The notes beneath the pieces are model-generated. The model was not told where the DNA came from, did not search any database, and was given only the letters and a program-made list of their open reading frames with translations. 64,000 nucleotides of DNA. Origin: Carya illinoinensis. Lineage: Eukaryota > Streptophyta > Magnoliopsida > Fagales > Juglandaceae. Position numbers and translations under genes: made by a program. The DNA lies in contig NC_056752.1 in NCBI RefSeq assembly GCF_018687715.1, positions 13,278,501 to 13,342,500 of the forward strand, written 5' to 3'. This document shows positions 47,301-57,276 of the stretch, in pieces. Position 1 is the stretch's first letter. Every line of letters starts with the position of its first letter.

Positions 47301-48175
47301 AGCTACATTGTTCGTGAAGGGGATCCAGTGGACGAGATGCTCTTTATCATGCGAGGAAAGCTAGCCACTTTCACTACCAATGGTGGAATAACTGGTTTTT
47401 TCAACACAGCTGATCTTAAAGCCGGCGACTTTTGTGGAGAAGAGCTTCTTACTTGGGCCCTATATGACCAGTCCTCGACCACATTCCCCCATTCAACAAG
47501 AACAGTGGAGGCAAAAACAGAGGTTCAAGCCTTTGCTCTAATGGCCGAGGATTTGAAGACTGTGGCTTCTCAGTTTCGGAAACTTCACAGCAAAGAGTTG
47601 CAACACACTTTCAAGTAAGGCTTTAAGCCATGCCTATTAACTTTTTGGATAATTATTCTATCGTTATCAAAACAGAGAAAGATGATGGTTTTTTCTTGCT
47701 TTGTTGCATTGTCAATCACAAGAATTATTTATATTAACTTGAACAAATACTGAAGCGTTTAATAAAAAGAGTACAATAATAGCTATTTGAACTCTTATAA
47801 TCTTCCTCATCTTTGTGAATCATCCTTGATATAATTAGTGACTATGCAAAAATCACTCTCAGGTTCTACTCCCAACAATGGAGAACATGGGCGGCCTGTT
47901 TTATCCAATCAGCTTGGCGCCGCTACTCTAAGAAAAAACATGAGAGGGCTTTGCGTGATGCTGAAAATAGACTGCAATTTTCTTTGGCAAATGAAGCTGG
48001 GACCTCGGCAAGTCTCGGTGCAACTATTTATGCATTATGGTTTGCTGCCCATTTACTTCGAGCCTTGCGACGACCAAAGGGTGGACGCACCAGTACCAAA
48101 GCGCCACAAAGAGTGCTACAGCTAATGCCACCGAAGCCTGCTGAGCCAGATTTCAGTGCTAATCAAGGTCAATAA
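44336..48175 (+). CDS. CNGC1-like: CNGC-B: cyclic nucleotide-gated cation channel, CNGC1-like, with altered filter
   Basis: Coding exons: 44,336-44,364; 44,465-45,056; 45,196-45,399; 45,495-45,847; 46,116-46,227; 46,633-46,869; 47,220-47,614; 47,863-48,175. All introns are GT-AG with the same positions and phases as CNGC-A, and the frame is open for 744 residues. The domain order matches CNGC-A: S1-S6, pore, nucleotide-binding domain with GDFCGEELLTWAL, and the IQ-type site FIQSAWRRY. Three differences stand out. Residues 396-398 of the filter are Gly-Gln-Ser rather than Gly-Gln-Asn. The loop before the pore is 9 codons longer and strongly diverged. The S4-S5 stretch reads GILTRTAWAGA where A and Arabidopsis CNGC1 have GILTETAWAGA. 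The gene has no lesion and is probably expressed, but its ion selectivity may differ. Confidence 0.96.
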
Positions 48176-48337
48176 TTAGTAGTATATATGGCGTTTGAAG
48201 TGATTATCACGCAAGTTTAGTTTTCATGAACATTGTTCATGTGCAAGCATTTTCTGTATATGGGCCGGATGTGGTGTGTAACATGTACTAAGGAAACTTC
48301 CATCTTTAAATTTTACAGCCATGTGTTCAGGTGTTTA
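48176..48337. repeat. 3' flank of CNGC-B, end of copy-B homology
   Basis: It aligns with 25,989-26,245 minus an A-only insert, and stops at about 48,330 where the CACTA terminus begins. Confidence 0.75.
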
Positions 48338-48619
48338 TAACTACAACATGAGTTTGTATCTTTTCGAATGGAAATTTTTGAGTCAAAATTTACTCGTTTT
48401 GTCCCAAATGAGTTTTTGGGACGAAAGGTAGCATCACAAATTTGTCCCAATAATTACTCTCTCAGAAGGTTTTTGGGGAAGAAAATTTGATTTTTGTCTC
48501 AAAAAGTATTTTTTGGATCAAAATTGGATAAAACCATTCGATAGCATTCGAGCGGAATTTTTTTTTAGGAACGGTTTTATTCATCCCAGAAAATCAGTCA
48601 AATGGTGTAAATTGTTCAA

Positions 48620-48965
48620 CAAAATAGAGGTTCAAACAGGTTAGATTATTTGTTCGATTAAATAACTTCGATTCGCATGTCAAAATTTAAATTTGAACAT
48701 CATATATTGTTTGAATGTTTATAATTCAATGATCGAGCGTATGTAGTTGATAGTTTGAACATTAATTTTGACGTTTGAACATTTTACTATTCAAATACGT
48801 TCAAAGGCTTAGTGTATTTTTTGAACGGTTATGTAGCATTTGATTTGTCTAAAGGTTGTTCAAACGCAGTTTATGCATTACATTCAAATGTCTTGATTAT
48901 AACATTCAAATGGTTGGCGCTTATTTTTTGTTCAAACGATTTTTTTCTATTCGAATTATATAATA
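48620..48965. repeat. CACTA subterminal repeats (GTTCAAAC / GTTTGAAC)
   Basis: About a dozen copies of a 6-8 base motif (ttcaaa, tttgaa, gttcaaac, gtttgaac) in both orientations within 345 bases. Subterminal arrays of short repeats in both orientations are where the TnpA-type protein binds in En/Spm elements. That role here is inference. Confidence 0.8.
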
Positions 48966-49169
48966 TTTTTTTCAATCCATTAATAGAAAATAGAATACAC
49001 ACAAATAACATCTTAAAATACATTAGTACATGCTAAGCAAACATAAAAGTAGTCTCATAAATGCAAATCAATCAAATAAAACAACAATTTTCATATTATA
49101 AAAGCTTACAATCGAAAATATGATCTATAAATGAAATTAATCACTTGGAGGTCTGAGTTGTTACATAAG

Positions 49170-50649
49170 CATCTGCATTTAAAGTTGCATTTCTCTCCTT
49201 ACTCTGCTTGTTGCTCTTCTTTTTGTTTCATTCACATCTCCAAGTCAACTTGTTGAACCACTAACTCATGCTAGTTTGTTCTCAATTCCTTGATCTTTTA
49301 TCTCACTTCATCTAATGCTCTAGAAGTGTTGGCATTATTGAACGATGAGGACGAGTAACAAGGTTTGACGCAACGACCCAAACCACTCAAATAGCCTGAA
49401 CGTGGACCCAAAATCTATATAAAAATTTCCACATTACTTGTTATGGAATTTTGATTAGTTGCAGATTCAACATGTAAGACAACTATTTTTTTTAACATAT
49501 AAGAAAAATAATTAATATTACCCCAAATATATAAATAAATTTAATTAAAATAGATACTAATACTTACATAATTTTCATGGGCATCAAGATGAGTCCGCTC
49601 TCCATTACGATTAGTATGTAATACAACATATAATTTTTTCAGATCATAATTGTTATCTAAGTCTTGCTACATAATAGATATTTTATAGATATAAATTGAT
49701 TAGAATACAAAAAACAATAAACTTGAGTAAAAAAATAAATTTACAAACTTCTTAGAGAGGCGATGGAAAGATCTTAAACCTGCATGATAATGAATCTTCA
49801 AGTTATATATATTTGTTTTTTTTATAGAACTTCGCTCCTGCATGAAAGTTGTAAATATTAGGAAAAGAAATTATAAACCATGACATGTAAAACAAGTTAT
49901 TTATTTTTCTTAAATACAGGATCTTCAATATCAAAATGTTTCTCCCAATCTGAAGGTCAGACATCCTGGAAAGGATTTTGGCGTGCGTCGTCCTTGTTCT
50001 CAAACTTTTTGTAATGCTCATGATATCTGATCTTATATTTTTAGAATGCATTACACATAAGTTCATTGACAATCTTGTGCTCCTCCCCCCAACCAAAAAT
50101 TAGTTCGAAGGCATTCTTGAATAAATAAGACTCGCGAACAAATTAATTGCATATTATATATTTTGCAAAAATATTAAATAATTTGCTATAAAATGAATTA
50201 AATTATTACCAAACAGCGCTTCTTAATAAGCTCTTTGATATCTTGAAAAACTTTATGCCATGAAACTTGTAGCCAGACGTGCATAAATCCATGTAAGAGC
50301 ACTTACATGAGAAGCAAACCAGACCATTGGTTCACCTTCACCTCCGATATAATTGTTAGGAATGTTAACTTTAATTTTATTAATTTTACGATATTTTTCT
50401 AATAGCACGCCTCTAGTAGTACATTGGCCTTGACGAGATTGCACGTTTAGCTCTAAAAAAACTATATGGCAATGTACACGTGAGAGAAATGATAGCTAGA
50501 ATTTAGTATGCTTTGTGATTTATTTTAATTGAAACAATATTATACTAAATTTTTACCTTAGTCTAGAGAGTTAATCTCTAGTGATGAGCCAATTGGAGAG
50601 CTAGGCATAGGTGGAGATGGAATGGGAACCACCTTCCTCTTGGGTTGCA
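49170..50649 (-). pseudogene. CACTA accessory ORF (plant Ptta/En/Spm transposase-like), broken
   Basis: On the minus strand a start at about 50,649 reads MQPKRKVVPIPSPPMPSSP. Later pieces include ASHVSALTWIYARLATSFMA (50,253-50,310), then HEHYKKFENKDDARQNPF and DWEKHFDIEDPVF near 49,930-50,030, and a coiled C-terminal stretch near 49,180-49,340. This order resembles the plant transposase family often annotated beside TNP2 in CACTA elements. The pieces lie in different frames with stops, and AT-rich introns may separate some of them. It is probably non-functional. Confidence 0.68.
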
Positions 50650-50949
50650 TAATTTCAAAATACTAATACATGCATCACATAAAATATTTGTCATAAAAGT
50701 GCCATGTGAATACAAAACACATCAATCATATGTATCAGTTTCAGTAGACCATTCACCCTTCTTATTTGTAGATACTTCAGATGAATCAACATTGGACAAT
50801 GATACACCACCAACTATATTACAACTCAATTATTACTACATATTAATATTAATATTTTTTACTTTAAATCAAAATTTATGTACTTGTAACATTTCAAAAG
50901 TAAATAAAATAATAATTTTTTTTATAATAAGTTGTTTACAACTTGTACT

Positions 50950-53512
50950 ATAGTTGTTTTTATATTATTTTTCATTCACATTTTTCCCAACTATCGCATC
51001 AATAATATCAGCCTCAATATCTCCCATATGCTAAGGAATCATCTTATACTAACTCAAATCCACAAACAATTTGAAGCCAGGTTAACTCTCTTGGTATGCT
51101 TTTTAAGTAGAATGATTATCTTCTTCTTCATTTTGTCCATCCGCCTCATGGATGACATCATATATATTTCTTGGAGAAAAATTTCATACTACTCGTTGTT
51201 GATTTCCTAACTCAGGATCATTTAAATAAGATACTTTAGATGCTTGGAAAGCCAACATAAAATAATCATCTTCATACTATTTTTTCTATGTATTAATACT
51301 CAAGAAATATTCATCATCACACACTCCCCTTTGAGGATTGCTTAAATCCCAACTATTACACTTAAACAGATATACCACAAGTTCCTCCAAATATTTCAAC
51401 TCATTTATATCGACAATAACCCCTTAAAAATCAATGTTCTCTCCCTTATGACTTCATTCGACTAGGCCACTTTTGTTTTGAGTTTTTCTATAACATTCTC
51501 GATCCATTGTATTATACCTATTTTCTTAAGAAATACATGCAGAATATAGAATTGCTCGTCTCGATGGACCACACACCAATGCATATAGTTTTTCAAAGAT
51601 ATCGTTAGGATTTCTACCATGCTTTTGTACAACATACATATTAAAGAGAGTATAAATGTATAAATAATTAAACAATCACTAGATTTTTAAAAAATATCAA
51701 AATTAAAAAAGAGTTAACTAAAAAAATGTGTAATATATATCATTATCCGATGTTCAAACCATTTAGAGAACTCTTCTTCATGTTCCTTATCTATATCAAT
51801 TACTTCTTGTTCTTTGAGCAAGTTAATATGATCATTGAAATAGAAATATAATAAATAATTTACAACTCGCATAGAATTTTAAGCAGATTCCAATATCAAT
51901 TATTAAATAAGGACACTTAATTCAAGTGGTTCTCTATCTCAAGACAATTGTTTAGCATGTACCACTGAGATTTCTTAAACTCTCTTCTAGACAAATCATA
52001 ACCATACTCTGCATCAAGTGGACATACGTATTGGGAAAATATTTAAATAACATTTTTTTGTCTTGCTTGGTCGACATCAAAGTTTCTTTTTGACTGGTCA
52101 AACCTCATGTCAACTCCCTGGAAGTGCCTTGAACAAAATATATACCACTTATCGTCAATATATACTTCTGCAATTGACCCTTTTGGGCGATTCTAGTTGC
52201 CCACTATGCATTTTAACTTCACAAGGAATCTTTCAATAAGATACATCCATCTATACTGGGCTAGTCCTCCAAGTCGAGCCTAATGTGGCAAATAAACGAC
52301 TAAGTGAACCATGATATCAAAGAACGACGGTGGATAAATACTCTCTAGCTTATACAATATTATAGCAATTTCTCATTCCATACGTTCCAAAGCTTCTATA
52401 TTCAATGTTCTAGCACATAAATCTTTAAAAAATGCACATAGCTCATTCAAAGCCATGCATAAATCTCTCGTAAACTACCCACGAATACTAACTGGCTACA
52501 TACGTTGTAAAAATACATAACAATTATGGCATATTAATCCAGTAACTTTCCAATCATTTGTCTGCACATACCTTGTTAGATTCGAGGCATAACCTTTTGG
52601 TAATTTAATTTTCATTAACCACTCACAAAAGTTAATCCTTTCATTCCTTAACAGTGCATACCAAACAATTGGAATATAGACAGACAAACCATTCTATTGT
52701 AAGTGCATTTCTTGTCTGATTCCCAACTGTTTCAAATCCTTCCTCGAGTTTAATGTATTCTTGCTTTCAATTAACATCAATGTTCCCAACATGGATTCAC
52801 ATATATTTTTCTCAATATGCATAACGTTGAGACTATGTCGCAATTTTAACATTGACCAGTACGGGAATTCAAATAATATGCTCTTCTTTATCTAATTTAA
52901 CTCATTCTTAGTTTGCTTTTACTTACGTTATTTTTTATCTAACTCACTACTACTGACATGCACCAATTGTACAAGTACATCCTGTCCATACATATATGGT
53001 GGAGGGTGCACCCGTTCAACAATCCCATCAAATATTTTAGAGTTTCCACATCATCTATGGTCAACAAGTAAATAGCGATGATTACCCATAAAGCATAGTT
53101 TCATCCCATACGTAAGCCACTTAGATTGTGTCTGTTTGTTACATGTCAAACATGTCATTTTCCCCTTAGTACTCAAACTTGACAAGTTTCCATATGCGAG
53201 AAAATCATTTATTTTCCATAAGACTACAGTATGCATCTTGAATGAAGTATCCGTTTATGCATCAAATGTGTTGACCTCATTCTCCCATAAATCTTTGAAC
53301 TCAACAATCAATAGTTGTAAATATACGTCTATATCATTTCATGGTGATCTCGGACCAGAAATGAGAAAACTCATCATAAAATATGGATCATTCATACACT
53401 TCTATGGTAATAAATTGTACAACATAAGTACAATTGACCAAGTACTATATGAAGTACTTATATTTCCAAACGTAATTAAATCCATATGTTGCCAACCCAA
53501 GATGCACATTAT
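50950..53512 (-). pseudogene. CACTA TNP2 transposase (with DUF4218 and DUF4216), 5'-truncated and broken
   Basis: TNP2 carries out excision and integration of En/Spm elements. Reading from 53,512 down, the homology starts mid-domain (VHLGLATYGFN) and continues through NDIDVYLQLLIVEFKDLWEN, WKINDFLAYGNLSS and STKGKMTCLTC to HRYLL near 53,060. The DUF4218 part follows (KLPKGYASNLTRYV, then VTGLICHNCYVFLQRM at 52,500-52,600; LGGLAQYRWMYLIERFLVKLK near 52,220-52,290, split over residues). A DUF4216 part lies near 51,300-51,440 (GVIVDINELKYLEEL, LFKCNSWDLSNPQRGV). Many stops occur, and the N-terminal third is absent. Confidence 0.85.
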
Positions 53513-53514
53513 GA

Positions 53515-54720
53515 GGTTCTCAAAATTAGTACCTCCCCACCTTTCTCTACCACATCTTCTTCGTTATCATGCTACCCTTTTCCACTATGTTGTTTCTATC
53601 CCCCTTATTTTTTTTACTCTTTACTACTTACTCCCTTTATCTCCTTTCTTCTCATCTCAAACTCTTGGACAAATGCTTTTCCTACATCTGCTCCCCTCTG
53701 CACATCCATCTCCTTCTCCAACAAGTCATTTACTATTTTGTCACCCTTTCCTCTCCTCTCGTCACCTCTGTGTGTATTTTATGGCCCCAATCCAAGCTTC
53801 TAAAAAGCTCTTTCTTTTTTGCTCTTGCCCCTACTCTCAACCAAACTCCAAATTGAGCCCCCTCTCTCCTCTTTCCCCTTACAAGTTGTAACACCATGTG
53901 TAATACACCCGCAACTAAAACAGAAATGTGTTAACTTCTCATACCTGAAGGGTATCCAGTGAGCCTTCCCTTTAATTGTTATGGTTCTTCCTCTCACCAA
54001 AGGTTTTGATAAATCAATATCTATTAAAACCCTTGAAAATTTTCCTCATCCACTCCTATCTTCCTGCATATCCACCTTCTCTACTCTGCTAATGGTGGCT
54101 CCTATGAGCTCCCCTCATTCCCTGTTCATGCACACCAATGGTGAGTCATGCTTCTAAACCCAGAATCTTTCTCGTTTGAAATTCATTCTTTGTGATGGTG
54201 TATATCCATCAAACTGCAAAATCACAAACAATTAGTTATCAAAGAGCCATGGCCTTCCATCCAGAATACGCTACTTATCAGCTTGATTGGCAAAAATCAT
54301 CACAAATGTATTCATTCTCACCTCTTGAAACTTAGATCTCTTATCCTCCACATTTTGGCCATCGTAGATTCAATCAATGCTTGACTAATACTCCTCTCCA
54401 CCCATACATTTCCACCCAAACTTCGTTCTCCTTTGAAATTCAGGTCCTCTAATATGTTGTCTCCAAGCTCTATAGTCAGAGCTTCCTCTTCCGTTAACCC
54501 CAGTCTCTCCCGCTGCTCCTTTATTTCGTTCATCCTTCTCCACCTTAAACTCTCTGTCGTCTCTGCCGAATCCAATCACCAATAACGACAAAAATATTGG
54601 TTATGGACTTATGGTAAGCCACTTCACCTCACAACCACCTCTAATTATGTTAGAATCTTGGTGGACCCCACACTTCACCTCATCCTTCCTCTGGAGAGAA
54701 AAAAGAGGGAAGACTATATT
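53515..54720 (-). pseudogene. Truncated LINE: 5' UTR and ORF1 only
   Basis: On the minus strand ORF1 starts at 54,575 (MDSAETTESLRW) with a DUF4283-like N-terminal part (RSLGGNVWVERSISQALIEST, split over residues) and breaks at about 54,318. It resumes in other frames to the zinc-knuckle region at 53,800-54,000 (WIPFRYEKLTHFCFSCGCITHG). The purine-rich linker typical of this family runs to about 53,515. There is no ORF2. It is related to LINE1 at 630-6,378 but clearly a different copy, in the opposite orientation. Confidence 0.83.
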
Positions 54721-55948
54721 GCAAGCCTCCTACATATGATTTTGGCAATTGGTTATTCTTTAAAGGTTAAGAGAAAGTGAACCAGTTATCAGTTGTTGCA
54801 CTTAAATACATACATATGCCAAAAATATAGGCTCACATCTTATCACTATAAAATAAATTCATAGTATAACTTGTTCATACATGATGTGATTAAACTTGCA
54901 AATAGTGTCTCTCTTATGTAGATTTCTTTTTCGGTCTAGGTGTTTATGTCTAGCTTTTTAGTGCTCATTCGGATATTAAGAATATTTGATAAGACTTGTA
55001 AATGATGGTGAAATAATTTGTGAATAGTAGTAAAATAATTTAAGTTAGAATATTTTTTTGAGTTTTGATAAATGAGATAAAAAAAAAATTAATCAAAATA
55101 TCCTAAAGTTCAAAAAGTATTTGAATAAAAAATTTTAATATTATTTTTATTTAAAAATTTTATAATTGTGTATTGTTTTTTGTTTTGTGTGAAGTTTGAA
55201 AAAATTGTAATGATTAAATATAAAAATTGGAGATTTGAAATTAAAAAATATTTTGCATTGAAGTAATATTTAAAAATAAAATATTTGAGAATACCTTAAA
55301 ACTGTTTGAGAACCAAATAGAGGGTGTGTTCGCTCAAGTATAAGTAGAACTCACTCTAGTTCCACTGGAAAATGGAATTAAGTTAAAATCAACGTCCAAG
55401 TTTGGATATATCATGAAATTATCTAAAATATTCAGGAAGAAAAATGGTCACGGTCTCTGCTCTCATACATGAAACCTGGATAGGACTACGGGCTCATGCA
55501 TAGATTAGGTACAAAGTGGCATATATTGCATTACCAGGCTATGTTGAGGATGATCATGATCAGTACGTTGCAGCAAGATACTGAAGTAAGTGGGCATTAA
55601 ATGGACCGTGATCAGTCCTATTTGATCTCAATCTATAGTATTTTAAGATATTTACAACTCAAGAAGCAATTCCATAACAACATAGAAACTTCTGCTTTCC
55701 AATTAATGCTACATGAACGCGTAACAGGACAAAATCAATGATTTTAACTGCACAATATTTAAAGTTAACTTTTATTTACAAGTCAGCATGTGGAGTAGAC
55801 TTCATTTGGTGTGATGGGTTTGATCGGTCTAAAGAATTCAGGCTTGGGGGTCAGTACCACGCTTTATGTACAAAGAACCTACATCTGGAACATCGGCATG
55901 AGAAGATGCCACTGAGGTAAGAGGCTGGAAGTTTGTGTTCCCTATAAA
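54721..55948. other. Non-coding region with a MITE-like repeat
   Basis: About 54,960-55,322 is a MITE-like segment: ends near gtgctcattcgga and gagaaccaaatagagg, AT-rich body with gtgaatagtagtaaaataattt. It looks like the same family as 56,096-56,449 in the opposite orientation. The rest up to 55,740 shows nothing recognisable. 55,771-55,948 is the probable 3' UTR of the orphan exon, with AATAAA on the minus strand at 55,771-55,776. Confidence 0.55.
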
Positions 55949-56063
55949 CTAGTAAAGAGCCCATTTCAAATCGCAGAGGGTGTACTTGAGAGCTTTGGTC
56001 CAGTTTTCCTGCTTGTTGAAGCTCTGTGTGATGGAATAGGTTCCGACTTTGTCATTCTCAATC
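55949..56063 (-). pseudogene. Orphan terminal exon of an unrecognised gene
   Basis: On the minus strand a good acceptor (ttgtaattgCAG) precedes 115 bases encoding 37 residues (IENDKVGTYSITQSFNKQEN, then WTKALKYTLCDLKWALY) and a stop at 55,949-55,951. AATAAA follows 173 bases later. The composition is that of a real soluble protein, not of AT-rich noise. I do not recognise the family. Upstream, a MITE-like repeat (56,096-56,449) and the copy-C junction (56,775) lie within 0.7 kb. A stretch at about 56,690-56,770 could encode PPLYHPLIPYHYDASRGSIG and may be part of the preceding exon. It is a likely gene remnant. Confidence 0.45.
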
Positions 56064-56095
56064 CTGCAATTACAACATAGAGATATGGAGTTTTA

Positions 56096-56449
56096 GGGCT
56101 CGTTTGAGTAATGAGCTAAAATGAGAAATTCTCTGAACTTTTCACAATTTCCTTTTCAAATATCTCTTAAACATAAAACACTTTTCAATTTCACAACTTT
56201 TTCATCTAATCCTTATATAATCATTACAATTTTTACGAATTTCAAAACAAAACACAAAAATCAATACAACTATTTCAAACTTCAAAATAAAAATAATATT
56301 AAAACAATATATTCAGACAATTTTTTAACTTCATAATTTTTTTTATTTAACTCTCTCTCTCATTTCCCAAAACACAATAAAACATCTTAACTCAGACAAT
56401 TTCACAACTATTTACAAAATTCTGACATACTAGTGTACAAACAAGCCCA
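56096..56449. repeat. MITE-like repeat with inverted ends
   Basis: The ends gggctcgtttg and caaacaagccc are near-perfect inverted repeats around a 354-bp AT-rich body without coding capacity. The likely target duplication could not be fixed. Diverged relatives are at 54,960-55,322 and perhaps 39,605-39,800, 42,793-42,975 and 19,471-19,750. Confidence 0.7.
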
Positions 56450-56774
56450 TAATGTATCTTCAACTTGTTGCATATTTGCTTGATGCACAGGAACTGAAAA
56501 TTTGATTAAATATGAAATAACATATATAACTAAGTTGCTAACTATCGGCATTTCGCGGAAAAAGGATAAAAAAGTTCGTTACATAAGCTGAATCATTAAA
56601 CAATAAATAGAACCTTTAAAAATTTGTCAATATATATTACATAGCTTTAAATACAGTTAGAAGTTTGTGGGATGTAGTCAAGTAGGGTAACTTCATTTGC
56701 CATCCAATTGACCCTCGGGAGGCATCATAGTGATATGGGATCAAAGGGTGGTAGAGAGGTGGAAGATTGTGCGT
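56450..56774. other. Unassigned sequence before copy C
   Basis: AT-rich to about 56,640, then a less AT-rich stretch (56,680-56,770) that may hold an exon remnant on the minus strand. No TE domain is recognised. It ends at the start of copy-C homology. Confidence 0.4.
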
Positions 56775-57275
56775 AATAATCCTTATTCTACGTCTGCGTA
56801 AATCAACTGGAGACTTATAGACATTACATATAATAGAAACATTTATGCTATTCTTTCAAAAAAAATAATAAATCAAAATCTGAGGGTAAAGGGTCCCTCT
56901 CGTTCGGTCTTATCTTAATCCATTTCTATTCTTCTTTTAGGTAAGTTAATTCTAAATGCCTTTTTTTTTTTTTTTTTTTTTTTTGCCTTAATTACTATTT
57001 TTTGGAAAAGTTTCTTTTTATTCTTCTCAATGAGTCACCATCAATGCCAGTCTTGTTGCTTTCTGGGTTAAAGCACTCATATGGCCAAGCTGGAAGATGG
57101 TACGTCAATAGGCCTACCTTCTTGGAATTTCGGGGCGCCTTATTTTAACCAACAGGAATCAAAAGAAATCAATGGAATCGTTGCTCTCGTTTTCCATAAA
57201 GTTGGTTAGTATGTGATAGAAAAACCTCTTCTTATCTCAAATTACATCTGTTTAAAGTCTTAAAGTTCTGTAGGG
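56775..57275. repeat. Copy C: truncated third copy of the far-upstream CNGC region
   Basis: This matches 39,849-40,345 of copy B almost base for base (including ccttattctacgtctgcg and the tttttt runs) and 18,066-18,560 of copy A less closely. It breaks off at ctgtaggg, where an LTR begins. Whether a third CNGC lies beyond the window, displaced by the retroelements, cannot be seen. Confidence 0.88.
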
Positions 57276-57276
57276 T

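Larger units (their letters stand above)
48338..53512 (-). mobile_element. CACTA (En/Spm) DNA transposon, truncated at its right (5') end
   Basis: The left end near 48,338 reads taactacaaca, a degraded CACTACAA-type terminus. It is followed by GGGACGAAA/TTTGTCCC subterminal sequence and a dense GTTCAAAC/GTTTGAAC repeat zone. Inside, on the minus strand, are a TNP2-type transposase and a second plant transposase-like ORF. The right terminus is missing: TNP2 homology stops near 53,512, where a LINE ORF1 fragment begins. The insertion broke copy B 160 bases after the CNGC-B stop codon. Confidence 0.85.

Noticed and set aside
53136..53891. 251-residue plus-strand frame
   Set aside because: It is the antisense of the CACTA TNP2 and LINE ORF1 linker; the minus-strand readings have clear domain homology.
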